From NCBI GenBank assembly GCA_030442055.1, contig JAUJEB010000004.1, positions 1 to 64,000 on the forward strand: a stretch of DNA of 64,000 nt, read 5' to 3'. A program made the translations under genes and the position numbers. Source of the stretch: Agaribacillus aureus. GTDB lineage: Bacteria > Bacteroidota > Bacteroidia > Cytophagales > Cyclobacteriaceae. A model generated the notes under the pieces. The model saw only the letters and a program-made list of their open reading frames with translations. It ran no database searches and was not told where the DNA came from. The first letter of the stretch is position 1, and each line of letters begins with the position of its first letter. Of the stretch, positions 7,776 through 17,504 are shown one piece after another.

Positions 7776-8774
7776 ATGAATAAACACACTTGCCCGGTTT
7801 TGGTATTGTTTCTGTCGTTGCTATTCACAGGATTTGTGATGGCCGACGATCAGGAACGCCTGCTAAACCTGAGAGGGGAATGGAAGTTTTCAATCGGCGA
7901 TGATAAACATTGGGCGGAGCCCGAATACGACGACTCAGACTGGGAAAGTATTTATGTACCCACCTCCTGGGAAAATGAGGGGTTTTACGGTTATGATGGT
8001 TATGCCTGGTACAGAAAAAAATTTGACGGCGCTATCACCAAGGGCTATGAAAACATATTTATCATGCTGGGCTATATCGACGATGCCGACGAGGTATACG
8101 TTAATGGAAAGTTAATCGGTTTTTCCGGCGGCTTTCCTCCCCACTACGCCACGGCACACAAGGCCAAACGGCAATATTACATACCATTGGAAATATTGGA
8201 TCCCGAGGGCGAAAACCTGATAGCCGTGAGAATATACGATGAGGGCGGTGAAGGGGGTATTATTCATGGAAAGGTTGGCATTTACACCATGGTCAGCGAT
8301 TTTCAGCCAGCCATTAACCTCCAGGGTGTCTGGAAATTCAAAACCGGCCAAGACGAACGCTGGAAAAACAAATACTGGAATGATGAACAATGGGAAGATA
8401 TTATCACTCCCAGCCTGTGGCGAAATATTGGGATGTGGGAGCTGGATGGCTATGCCTGCTATAGAAAAACTTTTTTCCTGGACGAAAAATGGAAAAATGA
8501 GGAGTTATATGTCGTGCTGGGAAGAATAGATGATTTTGACAAAACCTATTTAAATGGTGAATTCATAGGCGAAACATGGGATGGAAGAAGCTTTGGCATT
8601 AGCCGCTCCTTTTTGAAGTTGCGTGTTTACCCGCTACCTAAAAACAAATTGCTCTTCAATGGCTACAATACCATCGCCGTAAAAGTCTATGATATGGGTG
8701 ATAAGGGCGGAATTTATGAAGGGCCCGTCGGTATTATTACCAAAAAACAACTCCAGCAGGAAGGTCTTTACTGA
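7776..8774 (+). CDS. secreted protein of two tandem GH2-type sugar-binding modules
   Basis: A 332-residue exported protein (signal peptide to about residue 24, ending FVMAD). It consists of two homologous jelly-roll modules of the kind found at the N-terminus of family 2 glycoside hydrolases. Module 1 (about 28-165) has LRGEWKFSIGDD, DDSDWESIYVPTSW and GYAWYRKKF. Module 2 (about 180-325) has LQGVWKFKTGQD, NDEQWEDIITPSLW and GYACYRKTF. Both end in an N(T/L)IAV(R/K)(I/V)YD(E/M)G strand. No catalytic TIM barrel is present, so it is probably a carbohydrate-binding or scaffold protein. Its stop overlaps the convergent DUF1223 gene by 7 bp. Confidence 0.8.
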   Translation: MNKHTCPVLVLFLSLLFTGFVMADDQERLLNLRGEWKFSIGDDKHWAEPEYDDSDWESIYVPTSWENEGFYGYDGYAWYRKKFDGAITKGYENIFIMLGYIDDADEVYVNGKLIGFSGGFPPHYATAHKAKRQYYIPLEILDPEGENLIAVRIYDEGGEGGIIHGKVGIYTMVSDFQPAINLQGVWKFKTGQDERWKNKYWNDEQWEDIITPSLWRNIGMWELDGYACYRKTFFLDEKWKNEELYVVLGRIDDFDKTYLNGEFIGETWDGRSFGISRSFLKLRVYPLPKNKLLFNGYNTIAVKVYDMGDKGGIYEGPVGIITKKQLQQEGLY

Positions 8775-9547
8775 TTTAACCCGGCCAGGTCAATTTGCGA
8801 TGCCCCCATTATTTCCAGGTTATCGGGCGATTGCAAATACACAATCAATGACGCATTTTTCATATCTATAGCCTCCGGCAATGACAGCTTTCCTGTTTTG
8901 GAATTTCCCCAATTCCATGACCAGCTGTCAAAACTTCTGACAACATTATCGTGTGTCAGGGTTTTTCCACCATTTTCACCGGCCCTAATGACAGTAGTCA
9001 ATCCCCTTTCTACCAGCGCCAGATTTAAATCCAGACCTTCTCCGGGGGCATTCAAATTTATGGTAAAATGCAGGGCATCCTGTTTCATTTTGATATTGTC
9101 TACCTTAATGTGGAAACCGGGCGCCGTATTGAGTCCGATTTCAATACCCTTATCAATAACATTTGGCCTGGAACTCTCAAAGGCTTTATCACCGTTGACA
9201 ATCAGCTGTGGTGTATAAATAGTATTATTGCCAAACACCCGGGCATAACGTTGTTGCCTGGCCGTAAACTTTTGATTACTAAAAGGATCTTTCCATCCCA
9301 ATCTGTTCCAGTAGCTGACGTGAAATGACAGCGCCATAATCCGCTGGTTTTTCAACTCGGCGCGTTCAATGAGCCGGCTCAGGTAGGCATCAGCTGCGGG
9401 GCAGCTTGAACACCCCTGGGAAGTAAACAACTCAACCAGCGCAAACCCGCTATCCTTATTTTCATTCGACACCGGCATTTCAGACAAAAATGTAAAAGCC
9501 AGGATCAGCACAATCAGAGGCCATAAAGGTAATATAACTTTTTTCAT
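8768..9547 (-). CDS. DUF1223 thioredoxin-fold secreted protein
   Basis: A 259-residue protein with an N-terminal membrane or signal segment (VILPLWPLIVLILAFTFLS) followed by a DUF1223 domain. The diagnostic motif FALVELFTSQGCSSCPAADAYL carries a CxxC thioredoxin-like centre. The LSFHVSYWNRLGWKDPFS and TPQLIVNGDKAFESSR segments are also typical of the family. DUF1223 proteins are exported proteins of unknown redox function. The first-Met start gives a complete signal. It is convergent with the sugar-binding gene and overlaps its last 7 bp; upstream is the leuS promoter region in divergent orientation. Confidence 0.85.
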   Translation of the reverse strand: MKKVILPLWPLIVLILAFTFLSEMPVSNENKDSGFALVELFTSQGCSSCPAADAYLSRLIERAELKNQRIMALSFHVSYWNRLGWKDPFSNQKFTARQQRYARVFGNNTIYTPQLIVNGDKAFESSRPNVIDKGIEIGLNTAPGFHIKVDNIKMKQDALHFTINLNAPGEGLDLNLALVERGLTTVIRAGENGGKTLTHDNVVRSFDSWSWNWGNSKTGKLSLPEAIDMKNASLIVYLQSPDNLEIMGASQIDLAGLNQ

Positions 9548-9685
9548 GGACTTATTTTATTCGGGATTAAATCATGTTCTTATTTTTAAACCCCATATCA
9601 ACCTCAATAATTCCCTTCTACCCTATATGATTTGATGATTTTCTTAAAATCAAACATATACTATTTATTATCATCTGAAATACTT

Positions 9686-9693
9686 TATTTTTG
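9686..9693 (+). promoter_or_regulatory. candidate Bacteroidota -7 element for leuS
   Basis: TATTTTTG matches TAnnTTTG and ends 36 bp before the leuS ATG. No clear TTTG -33 box is seen at the expected distance, so support comes from the -7 element and its position only. Confidence 0.4.
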
Positions 9694-9729
9694 CATTTTT
9701 AAATGGCAATTTATAAAGCGTATTGACTC

Positions 9730-12498
9730 ATGGCCGAATATAATTTCAGCGACATTGAAAAAAAATGGCAGGCCTACTGGGCCGAGAATAAAACCTTCGA
9801 GGCGAAAGTAGACCAAAGTAAACCAAAATTTTATGCCCTGGATATGTTCCCCTATCCATCCGGTGCTGGGCTTCATGTTGGGCATCCATTGGGGTATATT
9901 GCCAGCGATATTGTGGCGAGGTTTAAAAGAATCAAGGGATTCAACGTGCTACATCCCATGGGTTTTGATGCATTTGGCCTGCCGGCGGAGCAGTATGCAA
10001 TCCAAACCGGCCAGCATCCGGCCATCACTACGCGGGAAAATATTGATAAATATAAAAAGCAACTGAAAAATATTGGATTTTCATTTGATTGGGACAAGGA
10101 AGTACAAACCTGCGATCCCGGTTTTTACAAATGGACCCAATGGATTACGATTCAGCTATATAACAGCTGGTATAACAAAGAGCAGGAAACCGCCAGCCCC
10201 ATCGACACACTTATTGACATTTTTCAGAAAGAGGGGAATCAACAGATCGATGCGGCCTGCGACGAAGACACGCCGACATTTTCTGCGGAGGATTGGGCGA
10301 GCTTTACCGCTGCCAGGCAACAGGAATTATTATTAAAATACCGGCTTTGCTATTTGTCGGAAACCACCGTTAACTGGTGCCCGGCCTTGGGCACGGTATT
10401 GTCGAATGATGAAGTCAAGGAAGGGTTCTCGGAAAGAGGTGGCCATCCTGTGGTCAAAAAGAACATGGCACAGTGGTCCATGAGAATTACGGCCTATGCA
10501 CACAGGCTTTTGCAGGGCCTGGACAACATTGACTGGCCTGAGCCCTTAAAAGAAATGCAACGAAACTGGATCGGTAAATCCATCGGTGCAGAACTGGATT
10601 TTTCAACGGAGGTTGAAGACGTCACTATTAAAGTATTTACTACCAGGATAGACACCATATTTGGCGTTACCTTCATCGTGCTGGCCCCTGAGACAGAATT
10701 TCTCAGCAAACTAACCACACCGGGCCAGCAGCAGGAAGTTGACGACTACGTAGAGACTGCCAAAAACCGGTCGGAAAGGGACCGGATGAGCGACGTTAAG
10801 ACTATTTCAGGTGTATTCACCGGTAGTTATGCCATTCACCCTTTCAGCGGTGAAAAAATACCGATTTGGATAGCGGATTACGTACTCGCAGGCTATGGTA
10901 CCGGGGCGGTAATGGCCGTACCGTCGGGAGATGCCAGAGACCACGCCTTTGCCAGGCATTTTGACCTTCCGATTGTCAAAATCATCGAGGGAACGCAGGT
11001 TGAAGAAGCCGCAGATCCAACCAAGGAAGGAAAAATGATGAATTCGGGGTTTCTCAATGGACTGGAGGCAATGGACGCCATAGACAAGGCCATAGAGGTA
11101 GCAGAGGAAAAGGGCATTGGCAAAGGCAAAGTAAACTATAGAATGAGGGACGCTATTTTTGCCCGACAAAGATATTGGGGCGAGCCCATGCCCATATACT
11201 TTAAAGAAGGACTACCCTACCCGCTCCCTCTCGATGAGCTTCCGCTGGAACTACCTGAAATAGACGCCTATAAGCCCACGGAAGACGGAGAGCCACCTTT
11301 GGGACGAGCCGCCGACTGGACACCCAGGGAAGGTTCACACTATGAATTGAGCACTATGCCGGGCTGGGCAGGCTCTTCCTGGTACTTTTTCCGCTATATG
11401 GACGCCCATAACAACGACGCCTTTGTAGCCAAAGAAGCCCAGGAATACTGGGAAAACGTGGACTTATATATTGGTGGATCAGAGCACGCCACCGGTCACC
11501 TTTTATACTCCAGGTTTTGGACCAAGTTTTTGTATGACCTAGGTTACGTCAACGTGGAGGAGCCTTTCAAGAAACTCGTTAATCAGGGGATGATACAAGG
11601 ACGGTCGAATTTTGTGTACAGGGTCAAGGGCACTAACCGGTTTGTGAGCAAAAACCTTAAAGACCAGTATGAAACCAGCAGTATGCACGTCGATGTCAAT
11701 ATCGTAGAAAATGACATCCTTGACATCGAAAAGTTCAAATCCTGGAGGCCCGATCTCAAGGACGCTGAATTCATACTGGAGGATGGCAAATACCTCTGCG
11801 GCGCCGAGGTCGAAAAAATGTCCAAAAGGTATTACAATGTGGTAAATCCCGATGACATTATAGATAAATACGGCGCTGATACCTTAAGATTATATGAAAT
11901 GTTCCTGGGACCCCTGGAGCAATTCAAACCCTGGAACACCAATGGTATTGACGGCGTATTTAAATTTTTGAGAAAGTTCTGGAACCTGTTTCACGACGAA
12001 CGGAACAACTTCGCCGTCAGTGATAAAGCACCTGATCCTGCGGCGCTTAAAATTATACATCAAACCATCAAAAAGGCCGAGGAGGATATAGAAAAGCTTT
12101 CGTTTAACACTACTGTTAGTAGTTTTATGATTTGCGCCAATGAATTAACCAGGTTGAAATGTAATAGTCGCGAAGTATTGGAAAGCTTTGTTATCATACT
12201 TTCTCCTTACGCCCCTCATATTGCTGAAGAGATATGGTCAAAATTGGGCTACAAGGAAAGTATATTAACCGCCACTTTCCCAAGCTACGACGAAAGTTAT
12301 TTCAAGGAAGCAACTTATGAATACCCTATATCTGTCAATGGGAAAATGAGGGCAAAAATGAGTTTTGCGCTTGACATGCCTTCGGAGGATATAGAAAAAC
12401 AAGTTTTAGCCTCTGAAGTAATCCAGCGGTGGGTTGATGGCAAAACACCGAAAAAAGTCATTATTGTACCCAAGAAGATTGTTAATATTGTGGTGTAA
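9730..12498 (+). CDS. leuS: leucine--tRNA ligase
   Basis: A 922-residue class Ia aminoacyl-tRNA synthetase that charges tRNA-Leu. The HIGH-type signature is [10 protein letters not shown] (HVGH at residues 49-52) and the KMSKS-type signature is [10 protein letters not shown] (KMSKR at about 696-700). Between them lies the CP1 editing domain, with [13 protein letters not shown] and the [12 protein letters not shown] motif of the editing site. [15 protein letters not shown] and the anticodon-binding helices near the C-terminus complete the enzyme. Length is normal for bacteroidotal LeuRS, which carry an extra segment before KMSKR (here about residues 625-690). The gene appears monocistronic. 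Confidence 0.99.
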   Translation: MAEYNFSDIEKKWQAYWAENKTFEAKVDQSKPKFYALDMFPYPSGAGLHVGHPLGYIASDIVARFKRIKGFNVLHPMGFDAFGLPAEQYAIQTGQHPAITTRENIDKYKKQLKNIGFSFDWDKEVQTCDPGFYKWTQWITIQLYNSWYNKEQETASPIDTLIDIFQKEGNQQIDAACDEDTPTFSAEDWASFTAARQQELLLKYRLCYLSETTVNWCPALGTVLSNDEVKEGFSERGGHPVVKKNMAQWSMRITAYAHRLLQGLDNIDWPEPLKEMQRNWIGKSIGAELDFSTEVEDVTIKVFTTRIDTIFGVTFIVLAPETEFLSKLTTPGQQQEVDDYVETAKNRSERDRMSDVKTISGVFTGSYAIHPFSGEKIPIWIADYVLAGYGTGAVMAVPSGDARDHAFARHFDLPIVKIIEGTQVEEAADPTKEGKMMNSGFLNGLEAMDAIDKAIEVAEEKGIGKGKVNYRMRDAIFARQRYWGEPMPIYFKEGLPYPLPLDELPLELPEIDAYKPTEDGEPPLGRAADWTPREGSHYELSTMPGWAGSSWYFFRYMDAHNNDAFVAKEAQEYWENVDLYIGGSEHATGHLLYSRFWTKFLYDLGYVNVEEPFKKLVNQGMIQGRSNFVYRVKGTNRFVSKNLKDQYETSSMHVDVNIVENDILDIEKFKSWRPDLKDAEFILEDGKYLCGAEVEKMSKRYYNVVNPDDIIDKYGADTLRLYEMFLGPLEQFKPWNTNGIDGVFKFLRKFWNLFHDERNNFAVSDKAPDPAALKIIHQTIKKAEEDIEKLSFNTTVSSFMICANELTRLKCNSREVLESFVIILSPYAPHIAEEIWSKLGYKESILTATFPSYDESYFKEATYEYPISVNGKMRAKMSFALDMPSEDIEKQVLASEVIQRWVDGKTPKKVIIVPKKIVNIVV

Positions 12499-12686
12499 GG
12501 AACACCTCCTATTGTTGATTATTAGCTATTGAACAACCTCTAAACCCGATGGGTTATCAGGATCAAGATAGTGCATATTCAAAATCCGGGGGTGTTAAAA
12601 ATGTAATAATAAGGGGCAAAAAATTACCTCAACCGGTTTAAGGCGTAAAATAAAAAGTCAAAATTTCCTAACACAAAGGTTTTTGG

Positions 12687-13364
12687 CTAAAAGTTAGTGT
12701 CGGAAATATCTACGTCTTCTGCCTCCGGCTCTTCCTCAACATCTTCTTCGAGGTCTTTTTTCTTTCTTTTTTTCTTCTTCTTTTTGGCTGGTTTGTCTTC
12801 TTTGTTTTTGTCTTTCTTTTTCTTTTTCAAAAACCCAAAAACACCTTTTTTCTCCTCGGGTTCCTCCAAAACTTCTTCATCAGCTGGCGCATCCAGTTCC
12901 TCGCTTACATCTAATGGGCCCGGCTCTGTTGGTTTTCTTAAATATTTACCAAACAGGCGCATATATTGCAATTGATCTTCATTGTATCGGTCCCGCCGGC
13001 GAATGCTTTGAGGGGTTTGTTTATTATCTGTCAGCAGGGAATCGGAGTCATCATAAAATTCCTGGGCAAGGAGCACAGAATCCAGCTCCTGGTCCAGTGT
13101 GGGCATAATAATGTCCATTTCTACGGTATTCCATTCATCCTGTTTTTTCTTGTAGCTAACCTTTTTTATAATCCCGTACTTATTTTTCCTTACCACATAA
13201 TCAAACTTCGGAATTGAATCTACATCAAATTTGGAGAACTGACTTTCCCGGGTCTTTTCATCCAGAATAAAATAACTTTGGAAAGCAGGGCAGGTTTTGT
13301 TTGGCACACAAGATGTCAAATACAATAACCATACGATATTTAGTAAAAACAAATACTTTCTCAT
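12687..13364 (-). CDS. hypothetical lipoprotein with Lys/Glu-rich tail
   Basis: A 225-residue protein with a lipoprotein signal (MRKYLFLLNIVWLLYLTSC; lipobox LTSC) and a conserved-looking N-terminal block containing PAFQSYFILDEKTR. The last third is low complexity: a strongly basic KKKKKDKNK stretch flanked by acidic Glu/Asp runs. This kind of small lipoprotein with a charged tail is common in Cytophagales, but I do not know its function. The repetitive AAG/GAA codons make the opposite strand open over 12697-12975; that frame is an artefact. No clear operon partner. Confidence 0.65.
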   Translation of the reverse strand: MRKYLFLLNIVWLLYLTSCVPNKTCPAFQSYFILDEKTRESQFSKFDVDSIPKFDYVVRKNKYGIIKKVSYKKKQDEWNTVEMDIIMPTLDQELDSVLLAQEFYDDSDSLLTDNKQTPQSIRRRDRYNEDQLQYMRLFGKYLRKPTEPGPLDVSEELDAPADEEVLEEPEEKKGVFGFLKKKKKDKNKEDKPAKKKKKKRKKKDLEEDVEEEPEAEDVDISDTNF

Positions 13365-13713
13365 TCAATTTCTGATATTCCGATACTTTAGCAGCATCTT
13401 TTTTCCTTTACCCTTAAATTAAAGCCGACTTTTTTTTAACCGGCTCTCGTTATGGTCATCGTAATTTGCAATACTGTGGAACCTTGAAAGGCACACAAAA
13501 GTTTCATTCTTAATAATGCAAATCCTGTGAATATAATTAATAATTCAGTTTCTACCTTAAAGTTGATTAATTACAGAGATATTTTTGCGTAACATTGCCA
13601 AAATCAACCCCAAATTGAGAAACAATTGTTCTAATTGCATACAATTTCTTACAAAGTCAAACGACAGTTTCTGTTAATCAGGTATATAATTACTACATAA
13701 ATCTTACGCTTCA
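13365..13713. other. 349-bp intergenic region, no supported gene
   Basis: AT-rich spacer between two minus-strand genes. I see a 10-bp palindrome AACAATTGTT near 13621-13630, but no convincing promoter or terminator and no RNA gene. Confidence 0.5.
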
Positions 13714-14469
13714 TTAACTTTTATACCCGTTTCGCCTGAGATATTTATTATACTTAAACCTATTAAAAATATTTAAGTTCACCTTTGCCCCGTAAATGAG
13801 GTAAGAATCCTTTTCAGGACGGGTATTGGGAGTCACCACCCCATCCAGGTAATCCGTTGTGGTAAATCGTTGCGAGATTTCAAAACCAAAACTAATAAAG
13901 TCACTTTTAAAATACATAATTCCTGCCCCTACCGGAAAAATTACAGCCGATTTTTTTTGTGTTGGTGCCAATTTGTTATCACTTTCCGCATCTCTGGGGT
14001 CAAAATGGGTCATTCCGATTCCCGCAAAAAAATATACATTCCATTTTTTGAAACGCGTATCCAGGTAAGGGCGAGGTTGGGTGTCTACAACAATTGCCGT
14101 GTAATAATCTACATTACGGCTGGAAAACCGATGTCTTTCCAACAGTGAATGAGCGGCTTCTGAATATAATTGGAAGTAACTTCCCTCCAGTCGCCAGCTG
14201 ATGTAATCGGTGAGCCTGCGTTGCAAACCCAAATTAAAATGTGGATTCAAATGATAACGCTGACGCGAAAAATTGTCAAAATTACTTAACTCCCCGGAGT
14301 AGGCCGATAGTCCCAAACCAACATTAGCAGAGGTATTGCTTAACCAGGGATGTGCATAGGGATGAAACAGATCCCTGAACCTGAACTTATCCCGCACATT
14401 ATTTGTCTGTTGCCCATAAACCGGGGTGCTTAGATACACCACCGTTAAAACCAATATAATCCTTCCCAT
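13714..14469 (-). CDS. outer-membrane beta-barrel-like protein
   Basis: A 251-residue protein with a signal peptide (MGRIILVLTVVYLSTPVYGQ) and an alternation of aromatic and glycine-rich strands typical of an 8- to 10-stranded barrel: SANVGLGLSAYSGELSNF, HFNLGLQRRLTDYISWRLEG, WNVYFFAGIGMTHF, AVIFPVGAGIMYF and DFISFGFEISQRFTTTDYLDG. It resembles the outer-membrane proteins of bacteroidota that are built like PorT or DUF6089 proteins, but I cannot name the family with certainty. It lies 223 bp from the end of the anti-sigma-like gene on the same strand, so it could belong to that regulon. Confidence 0.7.
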   Translation of the reverse strand: MGRIILVLTVVYLSTPVYGQQTNNVRDKFRFRDLFHPYAHPWLSNTSANVGLGLSAYSGELSNFDNFSRQRYHLNPHFNLGLQRRLTDYISWRLEGSYFQLYSEAAHSLLERHRFSSRNVDYYTAIVVDTQPRPYLDTRFKKWNVYFFAGIGMTHFDPRDAESDNKLAPTQKKSAVIFPVGAGIMYFKSDFISFGFEISQRFTTTDYLDGVVTPNTRPEKDSYLIYGAKVNLNIFNRFKYNKYLRRNGYKS

Positions 14470-14692
14470 CTATCTACGTTTCAGGTAAAAGTAAGCAGTT
14501 GCCATAAAAAAAGAACGGCATTAAACACGCTAAAATTACATAGCTAATCGGAAAGGTGAATCCTTAGCGGATAAGGATCGGAAAACTATTGGGGAAGTTG
14601 TCAACGACAGCGCTCGCATTGCCGCCTCAGCGCCTGGTGCAAGCTAAATATTGGGATTGGTATCATTTGTTTTATTGTCGTAGGGACTTTAT

Positions 14693-15862
14693 TTAAATGG
14701 CGACTTCTTTTTCGTATTTGCCCAATGTCATTCCAAGTTTAATACCAGGCATTACCTTTTTAAAGTCATCGGTAAGGTAAACCTGAGGGGAAACCTTAAA
14801 CTTACTGGTATCATTACCACCCACAATCATTTCTAACATAAGGGTTTTATCCTCAAAACTGTTTGAGTTGTCCTGCACGAGGTAACCTACCTTCATACCC
14901 ATCCAGAAAGGTTTTTCGGCCTTTTTAGAAAGATTACGGCTGTAACTGGCTGTTGCAAATGTGCTAAAACCGTTTTTAACATTATCGACATCGGGAATAC
15001 TGGCATCATTCGGACCCCGGCCAGCATTTTCTCCCGCATAAAACTGATACCTGGTATCTACACCAACGCCTAACACATTCTCGCTCTTTCCATTCACGCC
15101 GGGTAATTTAAACAAAATACTCCCCTCCACACCAATATTAATGTTTTGCTTAACGGCTCCCAGAGTACCATTGAAAACCAGGGCCATGGGCGTATTTTTA
15201 GCAGCGCCTATATGGGTAATACTTTCCTTGTCATGTCTGATATCCGGAAACACCAACGGTCTGAATGCCGGTACTTCGGACTTATCACCAACTGATGGCG
15301 GCGTGATGTTGGCATATGGCCTAAAATTAAGTGCGTTGATCTGTGTTGTATTAAACCAGGGCTGATTGATGCTATTTTTTTGTACAGTGCCGTTGTACAT
15401 TAACAATTGTCCCAAAAGCACCGGATCGGCTATCAAAACGGGACTGACCTCATTTTTGGTCTTGTCATCAGCGACTTCTCCAAGGTTTTGATGAAACAAA
15501 ATACTTTTTTCTAAAATTGGTTGCTGCTGCCCACCGGCGGAGATATCTGTTTGGGTAGCATCGGCCTCACCACTTACAGCGACTACCTCAGCTTGACCGA
15601 CATGCCGGGTCAAATAGCTCCCCACCAAATAAGTTGACGCCAATATCACCGCTACGGCTGCGGCGGTAGCATAGGTAAGGTAGGAACCCAACATTTTGTC
15701 AGCAGGCCAAAAGGCAAGCATTTTCTTTTTTCCACCCGTATTGGTCAGCTGTGCATTTAATTTATCCCATCCATCCTGTTTCGACCAGGATACACCCGGA
15801 GGCAACCCTTCCAGTCCACTTATTTCCTGTCTAAATAAATCATCAAAATTCTCAGATCTCAT
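14693..15862 (-). CDS. anti-sigma-like protein with barrel-like C-terminal domain
   Basis: A 389-residue protein with three parts. Residues 1-58 form a soluble, cytoplasmic N-terminus that starts MRSENFDDLFRQEISGLEG, the form seen in bacteroidotal anti-sigma or FecR-neighbour proteins. One transmembrane segment spans about 60-82 (SYLTYATAAAVAVILASTYLV). The large periplasmic part is predicted beta-rich, and its last 150 residues alternate strands as in outer-membrane barrels (FSTFATASYSRNL, FWMGMKVGYLVQD, MPGIKLGMTLGKYEKEV). Its start overlaps the end of the sigma factor gene by 11 bp, implying coupled translation and a sigma/anti-sigma relationship. Function is inferred from topology and context. 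Confidence 0.6.
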   Translation of the reverse strand: MRSENFDDLFRQEISGLEGLPPGVSWSKQDGWDKLNAQLTNTGGKKKMLAFWPADKMLGSYLTYATAAAVAVILASTYLVGSYLTRHVGQAEVVAVSGEADATQTDISAGGQQQPILEKSILFHQNLGEVADDKTKNEVSPVLIADPVLLGQLLMYNGTVQKNSINQPWFNTTQINALNFRPYANITPPSVGDKSEVPAFRPLVFPDIRHDKESITHIGAAKNTPMALVFNGTLGAVKQNINIGVEGSILFKLPGVNGKSENVLGVGVDTRYQFYAGENAGRGPNDASIPDVDNVKNGFSTFATASYSRNLSKKAEKPFWMGMKVGYLVQDNSNSFEDKTLMLEMIVGGNDTSKFKVSPQVYLTDDFKKVMPGIKLGMTLGKYEKEVAI

Positions 15863-16427
15863 AATGAATCCCGTTTTTTTCTAAAATTTTTCTTAACAGC
15901 GCCCTGCCTTTACTAAGCTGTGACTTAGAAGTATTTTCACTTATATCCAGCTTCTCAGCTATTTCCTTGTGGCTAAAACCCTCTATAACATATAGGTTAA
16001 AGACCGTTCTGTAGCCGATTGGCAATTGCAGGATCAAAGCATAAATTTCCTCGGCTGCCAGGTCATTGGTAATGGTGGCATTTTCTCCCACATTCACCAC
16101 CAGACTTGTATCGACATTTCGGAAATTGTTATTTCTTCTCAGGAACATTAGTGATTCGTTAATCATAATGCGTTTGATCCATGCCTCAAGACTGCGCTCG
16201 CCTCTAAACTCTATATTTTGCAGGTGATTAAATACCTTCAGGAATCCACTTACCAAGAGGTCTTCGGCATCGTGCTCATTTTTAACATAGCGATAACAGA
16301 CCCGAAACATTTTATCTGCATAACGCTCGTATAGTGCTTTCTGAGCCCGGTTATCACCTGCAATGCAATCCTGTATAAGTTGCTCTATAACCAATGGGGT
16401 TTTATTTTCTAAATATTGCGTACTCAT
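15852..16427 (-). CDS. ECF-type RNA polymerase sigma factor
   Basis: A 191-residue sigma-70-family factor of the ECF class. Region 2 contains KALYERYADKMFRVCYRYVKNEHDAEDL and the DNA-melting segment, and region 4 has the helix-turn-helix EGFSHKEIAEKLDISENTSK with the usual KGR ending SQLSKGRALLRKIL. The frame opens at a GTG (16430), but the ATG at 16425-16427 one codon later is preferred. It overlaps the downstream anti-sigma-like gene by 11 bp. Upstream on the minus strand, 123-160 bp before the start, are phased GGTTAAA repeats (16550-16587) that may control the operon. Confidence 0.93.
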   Translation of the reverse strand: MSTQYLENKTPLVIEQLIQDCIAGDNRAQKALYERYADKMFRVCYRYVKNEHDAEDLLVSGFLKVFNHLQNIEFRGERSLEAWIKRIMINESLMFLRRNNNFRNVDTSLVVNVGENATITNDLAAEEIYALILQLPIGYRTVFNLYVIEGFSHKEIAEKLDISENTSKSQLSKGRALLRKILEKNGIHYEI

Positions 16428-16549
16428 CACCTATAATGCACTATTCAAATAACAGGTTGCCTCGACATGAAAAAATCTGTAAAATTGTTTTTGACATATT
16501 CTGGGGTTCAATAATTATTCCAATAGTAACCAAATTATGTTTTGAAGAC

Positions 16550-16587
16550 TGTTAAGGGGTGGTTAAAATTGGTTAAATAAGGTTAAA
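16550..16587 (-). promoter_or_regulatory. phased direct repeats upstream of the sigma-factor operon
   Basis: Seen from the plus strand, GGTTAAA occurs at 16561, 16571 and 16581 with an exact 10-bp pitch, preceded by TGTTAAG at 16550. On the coding strand this is TTTAACC three times plus CTTAACA, 123-160 bp before the ATG of the sigma gene. Helically phased direct repeats are the usual form of a binding site for a tandemly bound regulator, for example an OmpR-class protein. Confidence 0.5.
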
Positions 16588-16713
16588 GCGGGTTTGTTTA
16601 CGCCGTTCAGCAGCCAGGCGCAAAAAGTGATGTGAGTACGCGAAACAAGGATAAATACCGGTCAGAGGGATAAATCTCAGGTATCTCCAGGCGAAAATAA
16701 ATAACGTATCGGC

Positions 16714-17259
16714 TTATATGCCACCCATGCGAGGGTTCATTTTTGTGCGGATCCGGTCAATTTCTTCCGGTGTATAATATTTCGATTCCATCATGAAGTT
16801 GATGATGTAGTTAGTCATTTGATCGCTGATGCCTTCATCTCTTTCAAAATAATCAAGGTTTTCCATGATAAAATCTTTGTCCGCAGCAAGGTTTTGGCTG
16901 TATCCAAGAACGTCGGGCGTGTTGTGTTCGACGGCAAAACGTAAAAACCGGATCTCCAGGTCGTTGCTGTTTTCGCTTACCGCTTTGGTAAAAGATTCCC
17001 TGGATTTATTTAACAGGGCAAACTTGGCAAAAGGGCTCCACTTGGTTTTTACCAATATGGCCTCCAAAACACCCCGATAAGCCAACATTATGGGTGAGGG
17101 GTTCGATATCATATTGATCTTATCAAATAATGCTGTGGCTTTGTCCAGGTCCAAGGTAGCTTCAAAAAAAGCCGCTCTGATATCTTGCGTCAACAGATCC
17201 TGGGCCCGGGCCCCAAATATTCCAAAAGTTAGTAAAAGCGCCACAAAAAGTTTTTTCAT
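16714..17259 (-). CDS. hypothetical secreted protein
   Basis: A 181-residue protein with a clear signal peptide (MKKLFVALLLTFGIFGARAQ). The mature part is predicted alpha-helical: segments such as LDKATALFDKINMIS, YRGVLEAILVKTKWSPFAKF and FTKAVSENSNDLEIRFLRFAV have the spacing of helical repeats similar to TPR, but no canonical TPR is present. No cysteines or catalytic motif. The family is not recognised; similar small exported helical proteins occur widely in Bacteroidota. It ends 287 bp before the sigma-factor start, separated by the phased repeats. Confidence 0.6.
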   Translation of the reverse strand: MKKLFVALLLTFGIFGARAQDLLTQDIRAAFFEATLDLDKATALFDKINMISNPSPIMLAYRGVLEAILVKTKWSPFAKFALLNKSRESFTKAVSENSNDLEIRFLRFAVEHNTPDVLGYSQNLAADKDFIMENLDYFERDEGISDQMTNYIINFMMESKYYTPEEIDRIRTKMNPRMGGI

Positions 17260-17412
17260 CCCCTTATTTTGATTTTTTATTAGTCAAATGTTAAAATCCA
17301 ATTATACAACAGGCATTTGCACTTAATCGTTCGGGAAATATTAAAATCTGTACTGTTGATTTATTATTTTTTTTGGTTGCTAAAAACCTGGCAGTGATCT
17401 GAAAATGAAGGG

Positions 17413-17433
17413 CCCGGAATCCGGGATTTTTTT
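17413..17433 (+). terminator. orphan terminator-like hairpin on the plus strand
   Basis: CCCGG (17413-17417) pairs with CCGGG (17421-17425) around a 3-nt loop and is followed by A and seven T. It points along the plus strand, but no plus-strand gene lies upstream; it may end a short unannotated transcript or be chance. Confidence 0.3.
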
Positions 17434-17504
17434 ATCTGTTTTTTTAACCAAAAATCTGTAAACCTAATCTCTGTGGCAGGCTCGGATACTGTAATAACAG
17501 GTTA

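Noticed and set aside
12697-12975. 92-codon plus-strand frame rich in Ser and Phe
   Set aside because: It is the complement of the Lys/Glu-rich tail of the lipoprotein gene on the minus strand.
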